Positions 57,682 to 64,000 of a stretch of 64,000 bases of DNA are shown here, in pieces; position 1 is the first letter of the stretch, and each line of letters starts with the position of its first letter. The notes beneath the pieces were generated by a model, which did no database searches, was not told the origin of the DNA, and saw nothing but the letters and a program-made list of their open reading frames with translations. This DNA is from Thiorhodovibrio winogradskyi. Lineage in GTDB: Bacteria; Pseudomonadota; Gammaproteobacteria; Chromatiales; Chromatiaceae. The stretch lies in the NCBI RefSeq assembly GCF_036208045.1, contig NZ_CP121472.1:1189531-1253530 (forward strand), given 5' to 3'. Made by a program: the position numbers and the translations under genes.

Positions 57682-58376
57682 GCTGGCTCCATGATAGTGG
57701 CCGCCGGGTCCGGGCCAGGCATCAGGGCCGGGACCAGGCTTGGCACCAGGCTTGGCGTGGTCGCGTCCAGATTCAAATTCAATTGTTGTCCGACCGCCAG
57801 TGTCAGCGCCTGATGGGTGGTCAGTACCACGAGCCCGCCGTCTTCGACATGGACGCGGATCAGTTCATCAAGCAAGGCCACCGCGCCCAGGTCCAGCGCG
57901 CTAAAGGGCTCATCGAGAATCCACAGCGGGGCCTTGCTCAACAACAGCCGCGCCAGGGCGACGCGCTTTTTTTGTCCCTGCGACAGCATGCGGCAGGGTA
58001 GATCCTCAAAGCCGCCGAGACCGATGCGCGCAAGCGCCCCGGCAATGGCGCCATCGCTTGCGGGTTGTCCGCTCAGGCGGCAGGCAATGCGCAGATTCTC
58101 AAGACCCGTCAAGTCCCCTTTGATGCCGTTGAGGTGCCCCAGGTAGAGTAAATCGCGATAATAGTCCTCGGCCAGACGCTCGATCGGCTCGCCGTGCCAG
58201 CGAATCTGCCCGGCATCCGGATGCAGCAGCCCGCACAACGCGCGCAACAGGGTGGTCTTGCCGCTGCCGTTCGACCCCTGCAAGTGCAGCAGTTGCCCAG
58301 GGGCCAGTTGAAGGTCGAGCGCGCTGAACAAACAACGCTCGCCACGCCGGCAGCTGAGTGCGGAAACCTCAAGCAT
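57675..58376 (-). CDS. ccmA: ABC transporter ATP-binding protein CcmA
   Basis: CcmA is the ATPase of the CcmAB complex. The 233-residue product has the Walker A GSNGSGKTTLLRAL, the signature LSQGQKKRVALARLLL and Walker B LWILDEPFSALD. After the ATPase core the tail contains a repeated SLVPSLVPALMPG segment encoded by a 12-base DNA repeat (about 57730-57755), not typical of the family. It is the first gene of the operon; its promoter should lie in the 181 bases before the divergent DUF2726 gene. Confidence 0.96.
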   Translation of the reverse strand: MLEVSALSCRRGERCLFSALDLQLAPGQLLHLQGSNGSGKTTLLRALCGLLHPDAGQIRWHGEPIERLAEDYYRDLLYLGHLNGIKGDLTGLENLRIACRLSGQPASDGAIAGALARIGLGGFEDLPCRMLSQGQKKRVALARLLLSKAPLWILDEPFSALDLGAVALLDELIRVHVEDGGLVVLTTHQALTLAVGQQLNLNLDATTPSLVPSLVPALMPGPDPAATIMEPAC

Positions 58377-58557
58377 GATGGGGAAGAGACACTCCTTGCG
58401 ATGCGATGGCGCCTGGGATCCATGCGGGATGCATCCGCGGCGGGCCATGAACCTTAACCGCTGTGGCGGCTTTCGACAACCGCGGCGGTTGGCGGGGGCG
58501 GCCTTGGCCGCTATCGCCAGGCGACCCTAATTATCGTTTTTGTCACCAGAGATCACC

Positions 58558-59187
58558 ATGACCCAGTTTTACCTTCTGCTGGCTCTCGTCGCGCTGGCTT
58601 TGATCAACTTGCTGCTGAGCCTGGCTTCAAAAGGTCGTTCAACCGGCGGCGCACGCGGCTCCAAGGTGACGATCAAGCGACGCCGGCCGATGTTGAACGC
58701 GCTTGAAGCCCGCAGCCTTCGGTTGCTCGAGCAACTGCTCGGCACGCAGCGTCGGGTTCAGGCGCAAGTACCCCTGTATCGGCTCATTGGTCCGTCTCCC
58801 AAGGTGGGCGTGCGCCGTGCCAGGCAATGGCGCGCCGAGGTCGCGGATCTCAGCGCCGATCTGGCGGTGTTGTCAGCCGATGGCACTGAACCACTGTGCG
58901 CGATTCTCCTGACCGCCAGCGGCAAGCAGGCGCGTCGGGTGCGCCGCGAGCAGGCGCGGGTTCAAAGTCTATGTCGACAGGCGGATCTGCCGGTTCTGAC
59001 CCTCTCCGGCAGCGAGCAGGACGCGCCCGAGACACTCAAAGCGCGTCTGGAAGAGCTGATCTGGCCGCTGGAAGAGTCCCTGGTCTCAAGTCACCCCGTC
59101 GCCAGCGAGGACGAAGACGCCCTGCTGGCCGCTCTGGCCGCCGCGATGCGGGATCGCAGTGTCGCTCAACGACCATCCAGGCGTTAA
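58558..59187 (+). CDS. DUF2726-like membrane-anchored protein
   Basis: The 209-residue product has an N-terminal membrane helix (TQFYLLLALVALALINLLLSLA), then a basic stretch and a domain resembling DUF2726: LNALEARSLRLLEQLLG, AQVPLYRLIG, then LCAILLTASGKQARRVRREQARVQSLCRQADLPVL. That domain is related to nuclease/topoisomerase-like folds, but no function is established. The C-terminus is acidic. ATG 58558 follows a weak site. It is divergent from ccmA. Confidence 0.7.
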   Translation: MTQFYLLLALVALALINLLLSLASKGRSTGGARGSKVTIKRRRPMLNALEARSLRLLEQLLGTQRRVQAQVPLYRLIGPSPKVGVRRARQWRAEVADLSADLAVLSADGTEPLCAILLTASGKQARRVRREQARVQSLCRQADLPVLTLSGSEQDAPETLKARLEELIWPLEESLVSSHPVASEDEDALLAALAAAMRDRSVAQRPSRR

Positions 59188-59264
59188 TGAGCCTTCAGCA
59201 TTTGCTTCGCTATCGCGCATTTGCAAATCGACCTGGGGTCATCAGCGTGGCGAAAGCCTTTCAT

Positions 59265-59681
59265 TCATTCATCGTCAAAGGGGTTGAGAAGTCGCGCACC
59301 GCTGCGTCTCATGTCCTGAAGATTTCTGGTCACCAAGATCAAATCATGCTCCAGAGCGGTGGCGGCAAGCAGCGCATCGATTGCTGGCATCGGGTCGGGG
59401 ATACCGAGGTGTCCCCAGCGTTCGGCAACCGCGCTGGAGACAGGAAGAATCCGCCCCGCCATCGCGACCTTCAGTCGTTCCAGCCGCTGCTCCAATCGTT
59501 GCGCCTGATGGGTATCCCGGCGACGCAGTCGCTCAATGCCACGACGGACCTCTCCAATCACCAGTGTGGATAAGTATAAATCTTCGGCACGAACCCCCTC
59601 ATACCAATGCTGAACGCGCGCATGGGCGCGCTGACCCTTTTGCAGTTCGGACCAGACATTGGTGTCGATCAGATATCCCAT
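59265..59681 (-). CDS. Second VapC-like PIN-domain toxin
   Basis: The 138-residue PIN protein begins MGYLIDTNVWSELQKG with the first catalytic Asp, has STLVIGEVRRGIERL, and the later acidic sites in PDPMPAIDALLAATALEHDLILVTRNLQDM. This matches FitB/VapC-type RNase toxins. The start overlaps the upstream small gene by 13 bases, which is its probable antitoxin. It is not similar in detail to the PIN protein at 31564-31995. Confidence 0.9.
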   Translation of the reverse strand: MGYLIDTNVWSELQKGQRAHARVQHWYEGVRAEDLYLSTLVIGEVRRGIERLRRRDTHQAQRLEQRLERLKVAMAGRILPVSSAVAERWGHLGIPDPMPAIDALLAATALEHDLILVTRNLQDMRRSGARLLNPFDDE

Positions 59682-59893
59682 GAAGGCTCGATCCGGCCCG
59701 TATCGACAGAGCGCTCCAAATCCTGGTCAGTCAGCCCTTCGGTAGCGCTGGCAAACAGGGTTTTTAGGTCAGTCTCCACGCTCGCGGGCGGTTCCCACAG
59801 CAGCAGCACGCGCAGTTGCACGCCGTCTGGAACTCCGGCGGGAACTTCAATCAGCCGCCGCGTTGGGAGTGCGCTGAATTCAATTGCCTTCAT
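59669..59893 (-). CDS. Probable antitoxin of the second PIN pair
   Basis: The 74-residue product begins MKAIEFSALPTRRLIEVPAGVPDGVQLRVLLLWE and ends with an acidic tail (DLERSVDTGRIEPSWDI). Position, size and the 13-base overlap with the PIN gene mark it as the antitoxin. The N-terminal strand pattern resembles small antitoxins of the DUF104/AbrB-like kind, but I cannot assign the fold. Confidence 0.75.
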   Translation of the reverse strand: MKAIEFSALPTRRLIEVPAGVPDGVQLRVLLLWEPPASVETDLKTLFASATEGLTDQDLERSVDTGRIEPSWDI

Positions 59894-59946
59894 AGGGTTT
59901 TTTCCTGCGCTTTGCTGGCGGGAATATCGGTGCGGCACAGCCGCCG

Positions 59947-60282
59947 TTAACCAACCGCATTGGTGGCCCGACTCGGGTCAAGCCAGATCTGGCCCTGATC
60001 AATGACCACGGTAAAGGTGGCGATGGGTTGATCGGCCGGCTCGTTCAGTGGCTCGCCGGTTTTCAGGCTGAAGCGGCTGCCATGCAGCGAACATTTAATG
60101 CGATCACCGTCCAGGCAGCCGTAGGACAGCGGATAGTCCTCATGGCTGCACAAGTCTTCAACAGCATAGAGATCATCGCCGACCAGGGCGATCAGAAAGG
60201 CGCGGCCCTCGGCCTCGACCTTCAGGAAGCGACCGGGTTCGAGATCCTCGGCATTGGCCACGGCAATATAGGGCGCTTGCAT
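59947..60282 (-). CDS. Rieske-type 2Fe-2S ferredoxin
   Basis: The 111-residue product is a small soluble Rieske protein. The cluster ligands are in LCSHEDYPL (Cys, His) and IKCSLHGSRF (Cys, His). This is the ferredoxin type used by ring-hydroxylating dioxygenases and nitrite reductase small subunits (NirD), and it lacks the disulfide cysteines of the bc1 Rieske protein. AGGAGGAACTGACAAG gives a strong start at 60282. It lies 41 bases after a TrpD-like gene on the same strand, with no oxygenase nearby, so its electron acceptor is unknown. Confidence 0.9.
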   Translation of the reverse strand: MQAPYIAVANAEDLEPGRFLKVEAEGRAFLIALVGDDLYAVEDLCSHEDYPLSYGCLDGDRIKCSLHGSRFSLKTGEPLNEPADQPIATFTVVIDQGQIWLDPSRATNAVG

Positions 60283-60323
60283 CTTGTCAGTTCCTCCTGG
60301 GTTCACTTCTCCTTGAGGGTCTC

Positions 60324-61424
60324 TTAGCGTAGGCGCTGCGTGACCACGCCGGAATCCAAGGCCGCGCGGATGCGGTCGGCGGCCGCTGGCAGGCTCTTCT
60401 CCCGCCCCAAATGCCAGAGCACCAGGGCGCCCGCGAATACCAGGCTGTCGTAGGTCGGCCCAGGTTCGCCCGCCAGCGCGCGCCGACCGGCCTCGGCGGC
60501 GGCGGCGGCGGTGGCCCGCACATCCACCGCGATGGCAATGTCATCGCCCGGGCGGTTGGTGGTGGGGAGATCATCGGGCAGGGGCACGGCGCGCGCCGAC
60601 TGCTCAATGCCCAGCGCGGTGGGATTGATGTCGAAGGATTGCTCCTCGCCCATCTGCTGGTAGTTAAAACACACACCGGCCTGGCGCAGCGAGGGGATGA
60701 CTCCGCCCTCGACACCACGGATCATCAAGGCCGAGTCGAAATCCGCATGGCGGGCGAGCAGGGCATAGATGCGCGGGTAGGGCTTATGCACATAACCGGT
60801 GACCAGGTGCGTCTTGCGTCGGCCCTGGATAGGCTGTGCCATGACTTCGGTGGTGGTGATGACCTGGCGTTTGACGATGGTGGCGCGCAGGCCGATCAGG
60901 TCATGCAGTTTGGGCGCGAAGGCGCGCTGGTCGACATAGGTCCAGCCGATGGCGGGGTCGGACAGGCGCCGAGCCGCGTCGTCGGGCGAGAGGTCGACCG
61001 GAATGCCGGCGGCCTCGAAGATATGCCGGGCGGTGACACCAAATTTTGGCCCTACGGCGTCCACGCCATGACTGACTGTCGCCACGCCGCATTCGGCCAG
61101 TACGGGCGCGAGAAAGGGCGCGGCGGGCAGGCAGCGGTTGTAGCCGTCGTAGGGGTCGGCAATGTCAACCACCTCGTCCACGTCGGCGACCGCGCTGTTG
61201 GTGACATTGCGAATGGCCTCCAGCACGCCGCGCATTTCATCATCGGTCTCGCGTTTCATGCGCAGCGCAATCAGAAAGAGCCCCGCCTGCACCGGGTCGA
61301 TGTCGTCATCGAGAATCGCTCGCATGCCGGTGCGCGCCTCTTCGAGCGAGATATCCTTTGAGAGTTCTGGGCCGGTTGCAATGCGCTGAATAATGGAGCG
61401 CATGGTTTTCTGGGTGTCGTTCAT
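60324..61424 (-). CDS. TrpD-like (glycosyltransferase family 3) protein lacking the PRPP motif
   Basis: The 366-residue product has the fold markers of anthranilate phosphoribosyltransferase: a helical N-domain (ISLEEARTGMRAILDDDIDPVQAGLFLIALRMKRET) and an alpha/beta domain (PVLAECGVATVSHGVD, FGVTARHIFEAAGIP, LMIRGVEGGVIPSL). The GTGGD PRPP/metal motif of TrpD is replaced by ADPYDGYNR, so tryptophan synthesis is unlikely. It is closer in layout to TrpD2/YbiB-like proteins, one of which binds nucleic acid in E. coli. No other trp gene is near. It is in line with the Rieske ferredoxin and the carbon-nitrogen hydrolase. Confidence 0.8.
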   Translation of the reverse strand: MNDTQKTMRSIIQRIATGPELSKDISLEEARTGMRAILDDDIDPVQAGLFLIALRMKRETDDEMRGVLEAIRNVTNSAVADVDEVVDIADPYDGYNRCLPAAPFLAPVLAECGVATVSHGVDAVGPKFGVTARHIFEAAGIPVDLSPDDAARRLSDPAIGWTYVDQRAFAPKLHDLIGLRATIVKRQVITTTEVMAQPIQGRRKTHLVTGYVHKPYPRIYALLARHADFDSALMIRGVEGGVIPSLRQAGVCFNYQQMGEEQSFDINPTALGIEQSARAVPLPDDLPTTNRPGDDIAIAVDVRATAAAAAEAGRRALAGEPGPTYDSLVFAGALVLWHLGREKSLPAAADRIRAALDSGVVTQRLR

Positions 61425-61520
61425 GGGTCAAAATCCTGCCTGTGATACCGCCGCTGGTGACTTGGCGCGCCGGGGCGCGGCCCTTGTTGGGACGAATTGT
61501 CAGGGTTGCGGGCGGCGGCT

Positions 61521-62405
61521 TCAAGCGCAATCGCGAAACCGGCGGTTGAGATCGCCATAGGCGTCGATGCGGCGGTCGCGCAGAAAGGGCCAGGCGCGAC
61601 GCACTTGTTCGCCATGGTTGAGGTCGATCTCGGCGATCAGCAACGCGGGCGCGTCCTCGGGTGCCCTGGCCAGCAACTCGCCCTGGGGACCGCAAACAAA
61701 GGAGCTGCCCCAGAACTGGCTGCCGCCACCCGGCGCGCTGGCGTCGGCCTCGAAGCCGACGCGATTGCAGGCCAGCAGCGGCAATCCGTTGGCAATGGCA
61801 TGCCCGCGCTGAATCGTCATCCAGGCCTCGCGCTGGCGTGCCTGCTCCTGGGGCGAATCCGCCGGATCCCAGCCAATGGCGGTGGGATACAGCAGCAGCT
61901 CGGCGCCCGCCAGTGCCATCAGGCGCGCGGCCTCCGGGAACCACTGATCCCAACACACCAAGACGCCAAGTCGCCCGATGGCGGTGTCGATGGGGCTGAA
62001 GCCAAGATCCCCGGGGGTGAAATAGTATTTTTCGTAGTAGCCCGGATCATCCGGGATGTGCATCTTGCGATAACACCCGGCCAGGCGGCCATCGGCATCC
62101 AGCACCACGGCGGTGTTGTGATAGAGCCCCGCCGCGCGGCGCTCGAACAGCGAGCCCACGATCACCATCCTGTGAGTCCCCGCAAGGCGCGCCAGCCACT
62201 GGGTGCTCGGTCCTGGGATGGGCTCGGCGCGGTCGAATTCAGCCATGGTTTCCCGTTGGCAGAAATAGGGCCCGTTGTGCAATTCTTGCAGCAGGACCAG
62301 CATGCAATCCGCCTCGGCTGCCGCTTCGATCTGGCGAGAAATCGCGCTGCGATTGGCCTCGGAATCGCCGTGGTTCTGGTCCTGGACCAGTGCGATTTTT
62401 ACCAT
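61521..62405 (-). CDS. aguB: Carbon-nitrogen hydrolase, N-carbamoylputrescine amidase-like
   Basis: The 294-residue nitrilase-superfamily enzyme carries the catalytic triad: Glu in LLQELHNGPYFCQ, Lys in YRKMHIPDDPGYYEKYYF and Cys in LVCWDQWFPEAARL. These elements and the PYFCQ stretch match AguB, which converts N-carbamoylputrescine to putrescine. The usual partner, agmatine deiminase (aguA), is not in the window. ATG 62405 (MVKIALVQD) fits the family start; ATG 62450 would add 15 residues. It is 96 bases upstream of the TrpD-like gene on the same strand. Confidence 0.88.
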   Translation of the reverse strand: MVKIALVQDQNHGDSEANRSAISRQIEAAAEADCMLVLLQELHNGPYFCQRETMAEFDRAEPIPGPSTQWLARLAGTHRMVIVGSLFERRAAGLYHNTAVVLDADGRLAGCYRKMHIPDDPGYYEKYYFTPGDLGFSPIDTAIGRLGVLVCWDQWFPEAARLMALAGAELLLYPTAIGWDPADSPQEQARQREAWMTIQRGHAIANGLPLLACNRVGFEADASAPGGGSQFWGSSFVCGPQGELLARAPEDAPALLIAEIDLNHGEQVRRAWPFLRDRRIDAYGDLNRRFRDCA

Positions 62406-62647
62406 GCGGGGCTGTTGTTGATCACCAGGCATGTCGTTGATGTCAGGCATGAGGCAGCATTGATTGCGTGTGGTGCGGAGTATTCTAGGGGCGTCCCGGG
62501 ATTCTATCTTGAATTCCTCGCATGAGCAGGGAGCAGTAGCGTTTTGTGACGACGATATGACATTTTCGTGACAATCCGCTAATCTGCTGTTGGTCATTGG
62601 GTCTGCCATCCAAGGTGATCTTCTCCAACGCTAGCCAACAGCCGTGA

Positions 62648-63066
62648 AGCTTCATTTTTCGCCCCTTGTTCCGCAGCCGGGCTCCGCTTTTCTGGGCTGC
62701 CGCCTTACTCTTCGTGGTGCTCTGGTCTGTCCTGGCTCAGACAGCAATGCAGCTGCTGTGGTAAGTCAAGCCCTGGCCCTCCACCTATGCGCGTGACCTG
62801 AGCGCCCACCTGCTGCTCGGCGCTTTTCTGTTTGGGATGGCGCGCACTCTGCCGCGCTTCATGATTGCCAGCGCGACCTTGTTCACGGCTCTGACCCTGG
62901 GCAACGCCTTGAAGCTGTCGATCCTGGGCAGCCCCGTCGCGCCACCTGGATCAACCTGGGGGTGCTCACCCTTGGTATCGGTCTGGTGGTGAGTCATCCA
63001 GACGCCATCACCCGGGCCATGGATAGCCGATTTGGCTTCTCGGTGTGGAACCAGCGCGAGGGTTCC
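62648..63066 (+). pseudogene. Decayed N-terminal fragment of an LTA synthase/sulfatase-type membrane protein
   Basis: One frame from 62648 reads as membrane-protein sequence (PLFWAAALLFVVLWSVLA) up to an in-frame TAA at 62762-62764, continues in the same frame (VKPWPSTYARDLSAHLLLGAFLF, LTLGNALKLSILGSPV) and then shifts frame near 62938 to WINLGVLTLGIGLV and RFGFSVWNQRE. These match successive pieces of the N-terminal membrane region of LTA-synthase-like phosphoglycerol transferases, with a deletion of about 20-25 residues between them. The catalytic sulfatase domain is absent. Confidence 0.5.
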
Positions 63067-63252
63067 ACTGTCGTTGGCGCTCGCACTCAACCAACGGATT
63101 ATTGTTACTCCGACAAGGTTTTTCGCGAACTCCTCGTCAATGCCTGCGTGCATCGAAACTATGCCATTCACGGCTCTCGCATTCGGGTGTTTCTGTTCTC
63201 CGACCGCATCGAATTCATCAGTCCCGGTCGACTTCCCAATACCCTCACTGGC
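63067..63252 (+). pseudogene. Fragment of a RecG-like/AlbA-type ATP-binding protein
   Basis: In the same frame as the end of the preceding fragment, the sequence reads SDKVFRELLVNACVHRNYAIHG, then RIRVFLFSDRIEFISPGRLPNTLT. This is the HATPase_c_4 module found at the C-terminus of AlbA/RecG-like ATP-binding transcriptional regulators. Both ends are cut: there is no start or upstream AlbA domain, and the ORF runs out at 63282 in unrelated sequence. It is a remnant fused by chance to the fragment before it. Confidence 0.55.
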
Positions 63253-63420
63253 CGATCCGCCTGGTCGCGTACATCCAGATAGGCGGTGATCGCCTGGCCA
63301 TCCTGCCAGACCTGGGAGACGTGCAGGGAGGCTGGGGAAGTCTCCGCTGCCGTTGCCGAGTCAAGGGCAATGACATGCGGCGACGGCGAGGAGGTGGGTT
63401 TGAGTAATGGTGCGGAACAT
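63252..63420 (-). pseudogene. Broken start of a secreted protein
   Basis: On the minus strand ATG 63420 has an excellent AGGAG site five bases upstream. It encodes a signal-peptide-like MFRTITQTHLLAVAACHCP and then meets TGA. A one-base shift continues as ALDSATAAETSPASLHVSQVW, QDGQAITAYLDVRDQADRP, which looks like the mature start of an exported protein, possibly a von Willebrand-type one. It then runs into the ATP-binding fragment. I regard it as a frameshifted, truncated gene; a real 19-codon peptide cannot be excluded. Confidence 0.4.
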
Positions 63421-63521
63421 GTTAACTCCTAATGTGTATTGTCGTAGCATCGCATTTGGAGCATTGGTTTTATTGTCCAATGGAATATGACCACGGAGTT
63501 TGGTGCTGTGAACATTGGTGC

Positions 63522-64000
63522 TCAGCCGGGTGTGCCACCCCTAGCGTCAAGTAGCCGCGTGTCCCTCCCGCGCGTCTCCGGCAAGGTGACCACGGTGATT
63601 AGGCTCGCCAGCGCACCCGCGCTCAACACCCAAGCGACGTTCAGCGGATTACCCGTGGTGTGCACCAGCCAGGTTGCGAGCATGGGCGCGGTGCCGCCAA
63701 AAAGCGCAAAGCATAGGTTGAAGGAGATGCTGACCGCGCTTGAGCGGACCTCGGCGGAGAACAACTCGACCATGACGCTGCCTACCACCCCCATGAACAG
63801 GCCGATCAACAGCCCGAAGCTGAGCTGCCCGAGCAGCACATATAAGGGAAATTCATGCAGCATGAGCGCGTATATGGGATAGGACATCAAGGTGATCCCG
63901 ATGGTCGATACATACAACAACGGTTTGCGACCAACACGGTCGGCCAGCAATGCGCTGATCACAATGCCAAGGATGGCCATTGCGAGCGCTAGGGAGTTGA
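63522..64000 (-). CDS. MFS transporter, C-terminal part (partial)
   Basis: The gene runs past the right edge of the window; about 159 codons are visible and the frame is open to base 64000. The sequence has hydrophobic helices, the major-facilitator loop motif ADRVGRKPLLY, helices VLLGQLSFGLLIGLFMGVVGSVMVELFSAEVRSSAVS and the closing LPETRGRDTR. This is the metabolite:H+ symporter type (ProP/ShiA-like), which carry compatible solutes or organic acids. The substrate cannot be told from this part. Confidence 0.88.
   Translation of the reverse strand, partial: NSLALAMAILGIVISALLADRVGRKPLLYVSTIGITLMSYPIYALMLHEFPLYVLLGQLSFGLLIGLFMGVVGSVMVELFSAEVRSSAVSISFNLCFALFGGTAPMLATWLVHTTGNPLNVAWVLSAGALASLITVVTLPETRGRDTRLLDARGGTPG

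Noticed and set aside
60324-61424. Calling the gene trpD
   Set aside because: The GTGGD motif needed for PRPP binding is missing and no trp genes are nearby.
62600-63480. Insertion sequence at the broken-gene region
   Set aside because: No transposase fragment, terminal inverted repeat or target duplication is visible.

Overview
The window is gene-dense, GC-rich chromosomal DNA from a gammaproteobacterium. The evidence is the set of neighbourhoods: petABC followed by sspAB; prfB (with the classic +1 frameshift) followed by lysS; spoT-rpoZ-gmk-yicC next to rph; radC | coaBC-dut-algC-argB-pyrE in the order known from Pseudomonas; and a complete ccmABCDEFGHI operon. Several accessory genes and the overall style resemble purple sulfur bacteria (Chromatiales). 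That placement is an inference, because no photosynthesis or sulfur-oxidation gene lies in the window.

Layout. 1-4866: end of a Nif3-like gene, the cytochrome bc1 operon petABC, then sspA and sspB. 5042-9321: a lipoprotein, a TraB-family membrane protein, kdsD (missing its usual C-terminus and followed by a 9-bp tandem repeat), a retropepsin-like membrane protease and a small unknown protein. 9399-18076: a signalling island with a REC-TPR protein, a soluble histidine kinase, a REC-GGDEF-HPT protein, and on the other strand a PAS kinase, a REC-PP2C-HATPase phosphatase/kinase, a STAS protein and a short chemoreceptor. 18102-30491: trmO, purL, an unknown 645-residue protein, a cupin, prfB, lysS, a YgfX-like protein and galE. 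30594-31995: an orphan MbcA/Xre-type antitoxin and a VapBC pair. 32030-41806: spoT, rpoZ, gmk, yicC, a Ser/Thr kinase, rph, rdgB, yggS, proC, yggT and a DUF167 gene. 41865-50670: a SafE-type membrane protein, pyrE, a DUF4124 protein, argB, algC, dut, coaBC and radC. 50841-58376: the cytochrome c maturation operon, which would supply heme attachment for cytochrome c1 (petC). 58558-62405: a DUF2726 protein, a second PIN toxin-antitoxin pair, a Rieske ferredoxin, a TrpD-like protein without the usual PRPP motif, and a carbon-nitrogen hydrolase. 62648-63420: a mosaic of broken gene fragments. 63522-64000: the end of an MFS transporter gene.

The most unusual region is the signalling island. It joins a partner-switching pair (phosphatase/kinase plus STAS antagonist, the layout of Pseudomonas HsbR-HsbA) with a diguanylate cyclase carrying its own receiver and phosphotransfer domains, two further kinases and a sensorless chemoreceptor. 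A second theme is the number of short tandem repeats at gene edges (after kdsD, before lysS, before argB, at the ends of ccmF and the first vapC). The least explained cluster is Rieske / TrpD-like / carbon-nitrogen hydrolase at 59947-62405.
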